NCBI GenBank assembly: GCA_017535315.1
Contig: JAFXUD010000062.1
Coordinates: 1-64,000 of the forward strand
Direction: 5' to 3'
From: Victivallales bacterium
GTDB lineage: Bacteria; Verrucomicrobiota; Lentisphaeria; Oligosphaerales; Oligosphaeraceae
DNA: 64,000 nucleotides
In this document: in pieces, positions 1 to 8,073 of the stretch
Position numbering within the stretch: position 1 is the first letter of the stretch
How the letters are laid out: every line of letters begins with the position of its first letter
Position numbers and translations under genes: made by a program
Notes under the pieces: generated by a model
What the model was told of the DNA's origin: nothing
Database searches by the model: none
Seen by the model: the letters and a program-made list of their open reading frames with translations, nothing else

Positions 1-120
1 GAAGTCGCCCGTCCCGTGTCCGTCGTCCGAAGTCGCCCGTCCCGTGTCCGTCGTCCCAAGTCCCTGTCCCGTGTCCGTCGTCCGAAGTCGCCCGTCCCGT
101 GTCCGTCGTCCGAAGTCGCC
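1..120. repeat. 28-bp GTC-rich minisatellite, cut by the window start
   Basis: Four near-identical units start at 1, 29, 57 and 84. The third is 27 bp and begins CAAGTCCC instead of GAAGTCGCCC. A 9-base partial unit follows at 112-120. Every unit is built from short words that begin or end in GTC. The array lies upstream of the pseudopilin promoter and carries no credible reading frame. Its left end is outside the window. Confidence 0.9.
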
Positions 121-153
121 TATTTCATTCTCTTGAAAAAGTGAAGTTACGCC

Positions 154-181
154 TTGTTTTTTACCACAACATAGGTATAAT
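154..181 (+). promoter_or_regulatory. Candidate sigma-70-type promoter of the first pseudopilin
   Basis: A -35-like TTGTTT (154-159) and a perfect TATAAT (176-181) are separated by 16 bases. This places transcription start near 188, about 58 bases before the pseudopilin ATG. It lies between the minisatellite and the gene, so the gene is probably transcribed alone. Confidence 0.55.
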
Positions 182-245
182 GAATTAAAACTTGCAGAAA
201 ACAAGGTTTAAATAATCACATGATTTATTGAAAGGAGCATTACCC

Positions 246-1001
246 ATGAAGAAACAATTTACCCTCATTGAACTGCTGGTTGTCATTGCCATCATCGCCA
301 TTTTGGCAGCTATGTTGCTGCCCGCTTTGGCAAAGGCCCGCAGCAAAGCCCGTTCCATTTCCTGCTCCAGCAACTTGAAGCAGATCGGCATTGCCAACAG
401 AATGTACGCCGATGATAATAGCGACATTCCTGCCCCTGGATATGCGACGAATTCTAATACCAGCACCAATAGTGGAAAAAACTATACCTATTTCCCTGGT
501 CTTTTGCACAGCTATACTGGCGATGTGAAGGTCTGGAAAGACCCCGCCCTCACCACCTATTATACTGCTGTCATCAAGGGTGATGGCGGCCATGATGGCG
601 ATGTTGCTTCCATGGGCAGCCTCAAATGGGAAGTTGGCTATGGCATCAACCAGACCAAGAGTGGCGACGGAAGCGATTCAACCCGCTATGACAAGGCACA
701 AGTTCCAATGACCAGCATGATGGATCCCTCTGGCACCATTGCTATTTCTTGCAATGTCGTGGTTAATTCCACTGACGACTGCTGGATTGGTATCAACGAC
801 GCGGCGGTCACCAACGCCTTGGGTGCCACACAGTCCGTTCCAATCGCCAATACTCGTATCGTGAACAACAAAGTCACCGACACCCCCACCGCTGGCTTCC
901 CACACGATAAGAAATGCAACTTCCTCTGGGTTGACGGTCATGTTGAAACCAGGGGCGAGACCAACACCATGCGCAAAGAATGGACCATTGCGCAGGACTA
1001 A
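246..1001 (+). CDS. Pseudopilin-like protein with prepilin-type N-terminus and H-X9-DG motif
   Basis: A 251-residue protein with a type IV prepilin / type II secretion pseudopilin N-terminus: short basic leader MKKQ, then FTLIELLVV and a hydrophobic stretch to about residue 28. The C-terminal region carries H-X9-DG ([12 protein letters not shown]), the signature of the abundant processing-associated pseudopilins of Lentisphaerota and Planctomycetota. The ATG at 246 is preferred over an upstream in-frame start at 228 because AAAGGAG (231-237) sits 8 bases before it and the leader is then the right length. The residue before the cleavage phenylalanine is Gln, not the canonical Gly. It is expected to be inserted in the inner membrane and processed by a prepilin peptidase. 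The substrate or surface role is unknown. It is monocistronic, with a strong hairpin downstream. Confidence 0.88.
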   Translation: MKKQFTLIELLVVIAIIAILAAMLLPALAKARSKARSISCSSNLKQIGIANRMYADDNSDIPAPGYATNSNTSTNSGKNYTYFPGLLHSYTGDVKVWKDPALTTYYTAVIKGDGGHDGDVASMGSLKWEVGYGINQTKSGDGSDSTRYDKAQVPMTSMMDPSGTIAISCNVVVNSTDDCWIGINDAAVTNALGATQSVPIANTRIVNNKVTDTPTAGFPHDKKCNFLWVDGHVETRGETNTMRKEWTIAQD

Positions 1002-1034
1002 GAGTTAAAGCCAACAAGGCTAGAAGTTAGTAAA

Positions 1035-1095
1035 GATAGAAGGGATGGAGGCGATAACACTCGTATTATCGCCTCCATCCCTTCTATCATTTTTA
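1035..1095. terminator. Strong hairpin terminator between convergent genes
   Basis: A perfect 23-bp stem pairs 1035-1057 with 1066-1088 around an 8-base loop and is followed by ATTTTTA on the plus strand. It separates the pseudopilin (plus) from the creatininase-family gene (minus) and may work in both directions. Confidence 0.8.
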
Positions 1096-1114
1096 TCGCT
1101 TCGATAGCTTCCTA

Positions 1115-1933
1115 TTACAATTCAGGGTGTCTAGTCTTTTCGCGGAATTCGCGGAAGATTTCCATGGTGGTTGTGTCAGCCTTGATGGCTCGCACGTATT
1201 CCGCGATGTCCTTGGCCGCAGCCTCCGTGATCAGCTTGCCGTGTTCGGCGGTGCAGTCCTTGCCGAAGCCGCCATAGTGATGCGGATGCGCGGCAAACCA
1301 CCACGCGGGAACCTTCAGGCCAGCGTTGAGCATATATTCAGAGCGTTTGTCGGAGATGCCTTCTTCGCGGGGCAGTTGCATCTCCATCTTCACGCACTGC
1401 GGGAAAAGATGCAGGGAAACGGCTGTTTCATAGCCGCCAGCGTGGCCGCTGGTGGAGCCTGTTTCTGCATCCAGTTTCTTACGCGCCTCCACCATTCCCT
1501 TGCTGATGTAGAAGGAATGGGTGGGGTAATAGACCATGTAGTCCCTGTCCTTCTCGCAGAAACGCTGCATGAAATACTGAATCATCGGCTCATTGCCGCC
1601 ATGGGAATTGATCAGTAGAATCTTTTTGAAGCCGTTGCGCGCAATCTCTGAGCAAAGTGCTTCCAAGGCATTGACGCAGATTTCCAGGGGAAATGCAATT
1701 GTTCCAGGTGCAAATGTGCAGTCGCTGAGGCTTCCCAGATACCAGCCAGGGAACACCATGAATGGTTCCAGTTCAGCGGCCCTATCGACAAAGTGCCAGG
1801 CCTTCATATAGTCGATTCCAACGGGCAGATGGTCGCCATGCCTTTCAATGCAGCCCATGGGCACGACACAGACCCCGCCGCATTTTTCCCTGGCTTCCAC
1901 AATCTCCCTTGCAGTCATTTCATTCCAACGCAT
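1115..1933 (-). CDS. Creatininase-family amidohydrolase
   Basis: A 272-residue protein of the creatininase / creatinine amidohydrolase fold, a metal-dependent cytoplasmic hydrolase family that opens cyclic or linear amides. Metal-site signatures are visible: E30-x-H32-x-x-H35-L-P and D41 near the N-terminus, NSHGGN at about 109-114, and HAGGYET with H164 and E169. Members act on creatinine, riboflavin-pathway formamides or mycofactocin precursors; nothing here identifies the substrate. A good AAGGAG lies about 10 bases before the ATG. It is convergent with the pseudopilin, and the MITE-like element lies just upstream, so it is probably transcribed alone. Confidence 0.85.
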   Translation of the reverse strand: MRWNEMTAREIVEAREKCGGVCVVPMGCIERHGDHLPVGIDYMKAWHFVDRAAELEPFMVFPGWYLGSLSDCTFAPGTIAFPLEICVNALEALCSEIARNGFKKILLINSHGGNEPMIQYFMQRFCEKDRDYMVYYPTHSFYISKGMVEARKKLDAETGSTSGHAGGYETAVSLHLFPQCVKMEMQLPREEGISDKRSEYMLNAGLKVPAWWFAAHPHHYGGFGKDCTAEHGKLITEAAAKDIAEYVRAIKADTTTMEIFREFREKTRHPEL

Positions 1934-1980
1934 ACTCGTTACTCCTTTTTTGTGTGTATATCTAGTCTATCTAGATTTTT

Positions 1981-2180
1981 CGTAACTATTCAGAAAGGTA
2001 AGCCGCATAGCGGCGGCAAGAGCATAGCCGTGGGTGAAGCGAGCGCCTACGGCGCGAGCGAAGCCCACGGGCTGGCGATACCCCTGGTTCCTTTGCGCCA
2101 TGCCGCGTAGCGCAGCGGAGCGGCATGGCGCAGAAAAGCTGGCGACCTGTGCCAATATGCTCCCTTTCTGAATAGTTACG
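1981..2180. mobile_element. MITE-like element with 18-bp perfect terminal inverted repeats
   Basis: CGTAACTATTCAGAAAGG (1981-1998) is the exact reverse complement of 2163-2180. ATTTTT occurs immediately outside both ends (1975-1980 and 2181-2186), as a 6-bp target duplication would. The 164-bp interior has no gene. It holds three hairpins: GCCGC/GCGGC, CCGTGGG/CCCACGG, and a perfect 12-bp stem GCGCCATGCCGC/GCGGCATGGCGC. The interior belongs to a family seen again near 31.1, 37.7 and 42.1-42.5 kb. Mobility is inferred from structure only. Confidence 0.6.
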
Positions 2181-2194
2181 ATTTTTCTAGAAAC

Positions 2195-3421
2195 CTACCA
2201 TCGCCGTGACAATTTTCGCGGGTCGCCATAGCGTTCGCGCGGGGACTGCGGGCGTGGTGGCTTGCTTGCTGGACGCTGCGGCATGGTTTTTGCTTTTTTG
2301 ACGCAGGTCATAGAATCGATGGCGAGGCGGGCAGTCGCAAAGGCAGCATGCAGATTGTATCCGCCAGTCGGGCCGTCGATGTCCATTACTTCGCCGGCAA
2401 AGTAGAGCCCTGGAAGAATCTTCGATTCCATGGTTTCAGGGTTGATTTCTTCCAAGGAAACGCCACCCACGCTGACAATCGCCTCCTTGAGAGGGCGTAT
2501 GCCGAGGATTTGCAGATTGTAGGATTTCACCCAGGACGGCTTTTTCGCAAGCCGTGACACAAGGGCAGGGGGGAGCGGAAGCCTGGAGAGATTTTCAGGC
2601 GGCGTGGACAGGGCAGGGCAGAAGTCTAGCTGAATGGAAAACTCTGTGAGTTTCTGTCGTGCAATGGCGCGCGTGGCATCGAAAATTGCAGAACCTCGCA
2701 GGATGCTGCCTGTGCAGAGGATGTTTCCGCGTGTACGGGCAACAGGTCTGCCAGCGGCCAAGACGGTGACCGCAACGTCGGGGATGTCGGTTTCCGATTG
2801 GAAGGCGAGCAGCCTGTCCTCGCAATCAACGCCAGCCAGACCTGGAAGCGGGTCGATGATGGAATGGTTCAACTCGGCGGCAATGCGCTGCCCGTCGCCT
2901 ACACTGCCAGTCTTTGGATAGGAGAAGCCGCCTGTGGCGATGAGAACCTTTTCCGACTGGAAGAACAGCCCGTTTTCAGTAGTTATGGTGAAAATGTCAT
3001 TTTCCTTTGCGACGCACTTAACGGGGCAGTTCAATACGTATGGAATCTGTTCTTCGCGCATGATGTCCAGAAAACAGTGCAGGACATCATCTGAGTTTTC
3101 GGTTTTAGGGTAGATGCGGTCGCGCTTGACGATGGTAGACAGTCCCATGCGCGCAAACCACTCCCGTAGCCTGTCTGGCGGGAAGGCGGTGATGGCGGCC
3201 TTCAGAAACTCGCCGACGGGTGTGCCGTAGTCTTGGAGCATTTTTGCTGCGGAGGCATCATGGCTGATGTTGCAGCGGTTGTTGCCGCATAGTAGGAGCT
3301 TGAGGCCTGGACGGTGCCGTCGTTCCAGCAGCAAGGCAGGCAACTTTTTTTCATAGGCGGTCACGGCTGCCATAAGACCTGCCGCACCGCCACCGATGAT
3401 GATGAGTTTGTTTGTGGCCAT
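2195..3421 (-). CDS. BaiN/YhiN (HI0933)-family FAD-dependent oxidoreductase
   Basis: A 408-residue flavoprotein. The N-terminal FAD-binding Rossmann motif GGGAAG is at residues 8-13, followed by the family signature LCGNNRCNIS, TGGFSYPKTGS in the middle and, near the C-terminus, GLYFAGEVMDIDGPTGGYN. This matches the HI0933/YhiN/BaiN family, whose characterised gut members reduce steroid or other unsaturated rings; many members are uncharacterised. Its ATG directly abuts the stop codon of the upstream DUF2760 gene, so the two are translationally coupled. The last 25 residues or so are basic and proline-rich, beyond the conserved fold. Substrate unknown. Confidence 0.88.
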   Translation of the reverse strand: MATNKLIIIGGGAAGLMAAVTAYEKKLPALLLERRHRPGLKLLLCGNNRCNISHDASAAKMLQDYGTPVGEFLKAAITAFPPDRLREWFARMGLSTIVKRDRIYPKTENSDDVLHCFLDIMREEQIPYVLNCPVKCVAKENDIFTITTENGLFFQSEKVLIATGGFSYPKTGSVGDGQRIAAELNHSIIDPLPGLAGVDCEDRLLAFQSETDIPDVAVTVLAAGRPVARTRGNILCTGSILRGSAIFDATRAIARQKLTEFSIQLDFCPALSTPPENLSRLPLPPALVSRLAKKPSWVKSYNLQILGIRPLKEAIVSVGGVSLEEINPETMESKILPGLYFAGEVMDIDGPTGGYNLHAAFATARLAIDSMTCVKKAKTMPQRPASKPPRPQSPRERYGDPRKLSRRW

Positions 3422-3937
3422 TTAGACTTCTAGTTCGGCGGGGCAGATGACCATTGGGTCTTGAGCATTGTTGCGGGTAGGCATCTCCTGCTTGCTGGCT
3501 TTCCAGCCCTTGTGCTGAAGCACCCCCGTATAGGGGGGCGTTCCTGCATTGCCCGTGATTTTGATGCTTCTAGGATCGAAATCAGCAGGAATCTGAACCT
3601 GTGTCTGCTCAGTTTCGGACATGACGGGGACAATGTGGAAGTACTTTTCCAGAGTGCGCTGGCAGTCGTCGTGGACCTTGCGGGAGACGCTGCCGACGGT
3701 GGCGTCGTCATAGCCATCCAGCCCCTCCTGGATGTAGTCGATGAAACGTGCCTCCCGCTGGAGGATGGCCAGCAGGTGCAGCGCATTGGAAGCGCCTGCT
3801 TTGGGTTTTTCCTCGTGTGCAGGGAGTTCTGGCTTGGGCTCTTCAGTCGGAGCCGCCAGTTGCTCCCACGCCTTTGCCTTTTCATCGTCCTTTAAAATGG
3901 ACCAGAATGCCTTCCAGGCTGATTTGAAATGTGCCAT
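3422..3937 (-). CDS. DUF2760-domain protein
   Basis: A 171-residue protein matching the DUF2760 pattern: LLAILQREARFIDYIQE, a central conserved aspartate/cysteine region, and a C-terminal beta-rich part with FDPRSIKITGN and GVLQHKGW. DUF2760 proteins often sit beside Hsp70-like genes in other bacteria, but none is seen here; function is unknown. It is the first gene of a two-gene unit with the BaiN-like flavoprotein (no gap). No clear ribosome-binding site precedes the ATG. The upstream region is AT-rich and then a 14-bp minisatellite. Confidence 0.8.
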   Translation of the reverse strand: MAHFKSAWKAFWSILKDDEKAKAWEQLAAPTEEPKPELPAHEEKPKAGASNALHLLAILQREARFIDYIQEGLDGYDDATVGSVSRKVHDDCQRTLEKYFHIVPVMSETEQTQVQIPADFDPRSIKITGNAGTPPYTGVLQHKGWKASKQEMPTRNNAQDPMVICPAELEV

Positions 3938-3981
3938 AAGTTTTTTTTAGTTGGTTAATTATGTTAACAAGTAATTTATTC

Positions 3982-4170
3982 CAAGTCCCGCGTCGCAAGT
4001 CCCACGTCGCAAGTCCCACGTCGCAAGTCCCACGTCCCAAGTCCCACGTCCCAAGTCCCGCGTCCCAAGTCCCGCGTCGCAAGTCCCGCGTCGCAAGTCC
4101 CGCGTCGCACGTCCCACGTCCCAAGTCCCACGTCGCAAGTCCCACGTCGCAAGTCCCACGTCCCAAGTTT
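3982..4170. repeat. 14-bp minisatellite (CAAGTCCCRCGTCS)n
   Basis: Thirteen consecutive 14-bp units fill 3982-4163 and a 7-base partial follows. Units differ mainly at two positions (A/G at position 9, G/C at position 14), and unit 10 has CACG for CAAG. The array ends directly at the stop codon of the AEC transporter (4170-4172). Open reading frames through it on both strands encode only repeats such as WDLRRGT and are artefacts. Confidence 0.95.
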
Positions 4171-5201
4171 CATTTAGTCCAGCCAGCAACGACATAGAGG
4201 AAGAGAGTCATGGTGATGGTGAGCAGTGGCACCGCCATGCAGTATTGACAGAGCAGGAACCGAGCCATGCTTGCTTCCCCCTTGTGGTGTACCTGGGTCA
4301 TCACAATCAGGTTGGTGGCGGCGGGGACCGCCGCCTCCGTCATGATGACCAGATAGAAAAGCGGGTCTTTTGGACCTAAACCATAACGCCATGTCAACCA
4401 GGCGACGGCAAAGCCGATGGCTGGCATGAGGATGAGGCGGCAGACGGTCACGCCGACATATGAACGCCAGGGCATCGTATCCCCTTCGGGCAGTTTTTCG
4501 GAGAGGTTTGCCCCCAAGAGCATCAATGCCAGCGGGAAGATGGCTCTCCCGATCATCTCCATCGTGTCGATGACGATGGCCAGCGGTGCACCAATTCCGA
4601 AGAATAGTCTATTGAGCAAGGGGAATGAACCCACCAACAGCCCGATGAAAGAGGCTACGAGCGGCGGGCTGACAATCTGGCTCCATTTCAGTTCGCGGAT
4701 GGACTTGCCTGAAAGATGGGGAAAGCCTATCAGCCACAGCAGCGGCGAATGGCAGAGCAGATAGACGGAGATGTAGGCGAAACTGCGCTCGCCAGCCGTC
4801 TCGTCGTCCAGGAAGATGGGCGCGGTTGCGGTAATGGTCATCATCAACGGCAACGGCAGATAACTGGAATTCCCGAAGGCTGTCGCCGTGCAAAAGTTCC
4901 TTAGCAAATGCTTTGGCAGACGCAGAAGCCTGAAAACAAGCTCCGAAATCAGAAAACCACAGATGACGAAAAGGCCCGCTGCCACGATAAGCATCCACCA
5001 CTGCTCGATGTTGTGAATCTGCGCATTGCGGCCCAGTGAGACAATGAGCAGGCAGGGAAGCATCACTGGCATCAGGATTTTGCTGAAATGCTGTCGTGTC
5101 GGCTTGTTCAGTATTTCCTTTCGACCAAGCCATACTCCGACCAGTACCACCAGTACGAGCTTGAGAATGGATAGGATACTGCAGAGCGCGATTTCCTTCA
5201 T
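4170..5201 (-). CDS. AEC (auxin efflux carrier) family transporter
   Basis: A 343-residue integral membrane protein with about ten hydrophobic segments and the two-lobed layout of the AEC / membrane-transport family (PF03547). Bacterial members export or exchange small organic acids such as malate or malonate; the substrate here is unknown. The TTAGGAGGC ribosome-binding site overlaps the TAG stop of the upstream helicase gene (5211-5213), so the two are translationally coupled. It is the last gene of the minus-strand run starting at rph. Its stop codon touches the 14-bp minisatellite, with no ordinary terminator between. Confidence 0.85.
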   Translation of the reverse strand: MKEIALCSILSILKLVLVVLVGVWLGRKEILNKPTRQHFSKILMPVMLPCLLIVSLGRNAQIHNIEQWWMLIVAAGLFVICGFLISELVFRLLRLPKHLLRNFCTATAFGNSSYLPLPLMMTITATAPIFLDDETAGERSFAYISVYLLCHSPLLWLIGFPHLSGKSIRELKWSQIVSPPLVASFIGLLVGSFPLLNRLFFGIGAPLAIVIDTMEMIGRAIFPLALMLLGANLSEKLPEGDTMPWRSYVGVTVCRLILMPAIGFAVAWLTWRYGLGPKDPLFYLVIMTEAAVPAATNLIVMTQVHHKGEASMARFLLCQYCMAVPLLTITMTLFLYVVAGWTK

Positions 5202-5210
5202 GGTCGCCTC

Positions 5211-7208
5211 CTAAAAATAGACCGTCGGGCATTTGGGGATGGAAGCCAGGAAGGTCTGCCCATAGCGCTTGTTGACCACCCGCGAATCCAGTATGACGAC
5301 GATGCCCTTGTCGTCTTTGGTGCGGATGAGGCGTCCAAAGCCTTGGCGGAACTTCAGGACTGCCTCGGGAACGGAGTAGTTGAAGAATGAACTGATCCCC
5401 TGCTGCTCGATTCTTTCGGAGCGCGCGGCAACCAGCGGGTGGTCGGGCACGGCGAAGGGAAGTCGGGTGATGATGACGTTGGAGAGGGCGTCTCCAGGCA
5501 CATCCACCCCTGTCCAGAAGCTGGCGTTGCCGAAGATGACCGATTTCGGGGTGCTGCGGAAGGCTTCCAGCATCTTACGCGGGGTGAGCTTTTCACCCTG
5601 AATAAGCAGGTTCATTCCTTCCTCCTCAAAGAAATCCTCCATGCGGGCTGCGACCTCGTTCATCATGCTGTAGCTGGTGAAGAGGACGAAGGCGCGTCCC
5701 TGGGTCTCCCGCAGGGAATCGCTGATGTGGGTGACTGCCTGGCTGATATAGGCCTCCCGCTGGTTTGGCTCAGGCATGTTCGTAGCGATTTGGAGGGTGA
5801 CCTGCTTCTCATAGTCAAATGGCGTATCCAAAATCAGGGTGCGTGCATCCTGGCAGCCGACGCGCCTCTGGAAATAGGAGATGTCGTTATTGACGGCCAG
5901 CGTGGCGCTGGTGACGATGACGGGCTTTTTCTTGAAAAGCAACTCCGAAAGAGGCGGCGCGACATCGATGGGAACGGCATTCATTCTGACTTCCTGGTGG
6001 CCATTTCCACCCTCTATTTCAAACCAATAGACATAATTTGGCTCCGTCATGTAGAAGAAGGCGTCCAGTGCCCGAAGCTGTTCTTCCAGGCTGGTGACGA
6101 TGCCTTGGAGTTCTGCGCCGAAATCGGATCCCTCGTCGGTGTTTGGCAACGTGGATATGGTTTGCAGAACCTTTTCAAGAGGGGCCTTCACATAGTTCTG
6201 GATATGTCCAGGCGTATTGTAGCGTAGGGGATTGGCATGTTGTTGCTCAATCCATTCATAGAGGTGCTGGAAAAAGAGGTCGCAAATCTTTCGTGCCTCC
6301 AGAACTGCGGTGCGAGCGATGATGTGATGCTCGTCAACCAGCAGTCCTGTCTTGCGATCGGGGCTGAAGAGCCTGTTCAGAAGATAGCGGATGCTGAAGG
6401 AATCGGCCTGTATTCCCAAGTGGGAGGAGGCTGTGTCCTCGATGGTATGGCCTTCGTCTATAATAACCGCTGTGTATTCGGGGAGAATGGAATCGGCTTC
6501 ATCTTCATCGGAGTTGTTTTTGAGTTCCCTGGCCTCCTGTTCGGCTGCCAGGGAACTGAAAAACTTGGCGTGGTTTGAGATGATGATTTCAGCGCACTGC
6601 ACGAGGCGCCTAGCCTTTTGAAGAAAACATTTCTTGCGGTATTCGCACTGCTTTCCTGCACAGTTTCCCCGTTCGCAGCAGACAGTCTGCCAGAGCTGCG
6701 GTGAGATGCCGTGTGGCATTTCACCCCTGTCGCCTGTATAGGTATTGCTGGCCCATTTCTGCAGACGCGCATATTCTCCTGCAACGCCGTCCAGCATCAG
6801 CAGTTCCTGGTCGGTGTTGATGATGGTGTTCAGGCGGCGGAGGCAGAGGTAGTTGGATTTCCCTTTGGCGACCACTGCGCGGATGTCGCACTTAAGGAGT
6901 CCTTCCAGTATCGGAACATCGTGGGAGATGATCTGTTCCTGGAGGTTAATGGTGTGGGTACTGATGATGACGGGCTTGCCAGTCTGTTTGGCGCGCAACA
7001 CGGCGGGGACAAGGTAGGCGAAGGTTTTGCCAACGCCAGTTGGGGCCTCCACGCACAGGTTTTCCTCATCGTCCATGGCACGTGCAATTTCAACAGCCAT
7101 GGTGACCTGCTGGGGGCGCGGCTCATAGTGGAATGCCCTGTCCATTTGGTGGGCACTCTTCAATGGCGAATTCTCCCCGAAAAACTCTGTGACTTCCTTC
7201 TGCAACAT
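5211..7208 (-). CDS. dinG: DinG/Rad3-like (XPD-type) ATP-dependent DNA helicase
   Basis: A 665-residue superfamily 2 helicase. Visible motifs are Walker A EAPTGVGKT (K61), a cysteine-rich stretch between motifs I and II that fits the Fe-S cluster of DinG/XPD helicases (CCERGNCAGKQC, then C), DEGH as the Walker B box, SATL, and motif VI QGFGRLIRT. These enzymes unwind 5'-to-3' and resolve R-loops, D-loops or G-quadruplexes. I chose the ATG at 7208; an in-frame TTG at 7226 lies inside the 30-bp palindrome. The upstream gene ends 38 bases away, and the palindrome fills almost all of that gap. No exonuclease domain is present at the N-terminus. Confidence 0.88.
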   Translation of the reverse strand: MLQKEVTEFFGENSPLKSAHQMDRAFHYEPRPQQVTMAVEIARAMDDEENLCVEAPTGVGKTFAYLVPAVLRAKQTGKPVIISTHTINLQEQIISHDVPILEGLLKCDIRAVVAKGKSNYLCLRRLNTIINTDQELLMLDGVAGEYARLQKWASNTYTGDRGEMPHGISPQLWQTVCCERGNCAGKQCEYRKKCFLQKARRLVQCAEIIISNHAKFFSSLAAEQEARELKNNSDEDEADSILPEYTAVIIDEGHTIEDTASSHLGIQADSFSIRYLLNRLFSPDRKTGLLVDEHHIIARTAVLEARKICDLFFQHLYEWIEQQHANPLRYNTPGHIQNYVKAPLEKVLQTISTLPNTDEGSDFGAELQGIVTSLEEQLRALDAFFYMTEPNYVYWFEIEGGNGHQEVRMNAVPIDVAPPLSELLFKKKPVIVTSATLAVNNDISYFQRRVGCQDARTLILDTPFDYEKQVTLQIATNMPEPNQREAYISQAVTHISDSLRETQGRAFVLFTSYSMMNEVAARMEDFFEEEGMNLLIQGEKLTPRKMLEAFRSTPKSVIFGNASFWTGVDVPGDALSNVIITRLPFAVPDHPLVAARSERIEQQGISSFFNYSVPEAVLKFRQGFGRLIRTKDDKGIVVILDSRVVNKRYGQTFLASIPKCPTVYF

Positions 7209-7217
7209 TTCTATCTT

Positions 7218-7247
7218 AATTAGCAATTAGCTTGCTAATTGCTAATT
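7218..7247. repeat. 30-bp perfect palindrome of AATTAGC heptads
   Basis: AATTAGCAATTAGC, TT, GCTAATTGCTAATT form a perfect inverted repeat of 14-bp arms. It fills the gap between the stop of the upstream membrane protein and the dinG start, about ten bases from the chosen ATG. Larger elements with the same ends occur at 37556-37660 and 43809-43906. Confidence 0.85.
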
Positions 7248-8050
7248 TAATCTCCCAACTTCATCTCAAGTTTCGGGAGAACGATGGGGGCTCCGCCTGT
7301 GGTGTCAATTTGGACTTCCTTGGTTTCTTCAGCAGGCTTGGTATCTTTGGGAAGGATGACCTCTGGAAGAGCATTCTTTTTACGGATTTCCTCTGCCTCC
7401 TTGACCTCATTCAAGTAAGGCGCAAGGTCAATGGCCTGCTCGTTTTTGCCATAGATGTCATTATAGGCCTGGTTCAGGATAAGCGCCATCGTGAGGCCAC
7501 TGCAACTGAAATCGGCCTTGCTGCAAGTGGTTACGGTTTGTTTTTTGCCATTTTCATCCGTATAGGCGATGGTGTTTTTTCCATTGATGAGCATGGAGGA
7601 AGCTCCTTCCTTGAAAAGCTTCTTTTCTTCATCGGGAAGCTTTTTATAGAGCCAGACTTCGATATAGACCTCGCTTGGTTTGGCATCGGTGAGTTCCTCG
7701 AAAACACCGTTCCAATCCATGTTCATCAGGTAAATATCCTCCACGACCACCTTGATTTTCATCTTGGCTTCCTCGTAGCCAAGGGTAGTGGAAGGAGCCT
7801 GCCTGGCCTCTGCCTCCTTCTGCAGCCGTGCCTCTTCTGCATACTGCTTTTCCAACGAGAAGGGGAAGATTCTGCAGTATCTGGCTACGCCGAGATAGCA
7901 ACCGATGATGATGAGAATCAGAATAGGGGAGAGCTTGAGCATTAATCGACGGCGTCTCCGCTTTTCCCGTCCCCAGCGTTCCTCAACGTTGTCTATGGAG
8001 TGCCGAACATCGTCGTTGAACAGCGGTTTTGAAATCTTCTCGTTATCCAT
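7247..8050 (-). CDS. Single-pass membrane protein of unknown function
   Basis: A 267-residue protein that I do not recognise. Residues 1-37 are charged and end in a very basic stretch (REKRRRRR). One transmembrane segment spans about 38-58. The rest is a soluble, probably periplasmic domain of charged and hydrophobic alternation, followed by a proline-, threonine- and glutamate-rich tail. The topology (N-in) fits a divisome or elongasome accessory protein, and its position immediately after mreC (24-base gap) supports a cell-envelope role, but that is only context. It is not MreD, which has five or six transmembrane segments. Confidence 0.7.
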   Translation of the reverse strand: MDNEKISKPLFNDDVRHSIDNVEERWGREKRRRRRLMLKLSPILILIIIGCYLGVARYCRIFPFSLEKQYAEEARLQKEAEARQAPSTTLGYEEAKMKIKVVVEDIYLMNMDWNGVFEELTDAKPSEVYIEVWLYKKLPDEEKKLFKEGASSMLINGKNTIAYTDENGKKQTVTTCSKADFSCSGLTMALILNQAYNDIYGKNEQAIDLAPYLNEVKEAEEIRKKNALPEVILPKDTKPAEETKEVQIDTTGGAPIVLPKLEMKLGD

Positions 8051-8073
8051 GACTCTTTTTTATCCTTCTGAAA

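Noticed and set aside
3882-4197. Open frames on both strands encoding WDLRRGTWD-type repeats
   Set aside because: They are translations of a 14-bp minisatellite. A 14-base unit shifts through all frames, so long open frames arise without selection. No ribosome-binding site or non-repeat domain is present.
5439-6227. 262-residue plus-strand frame inside dinG
   Set aside because: It lies opposite the conserved helicase motifs and has no independent support.
7206-7226. TTG start of dinG at 7226
   Set aside because: It would place the first codons inside the AATTAGC palindrome. ATG at 7208 gives a normal helicase N-terminus.
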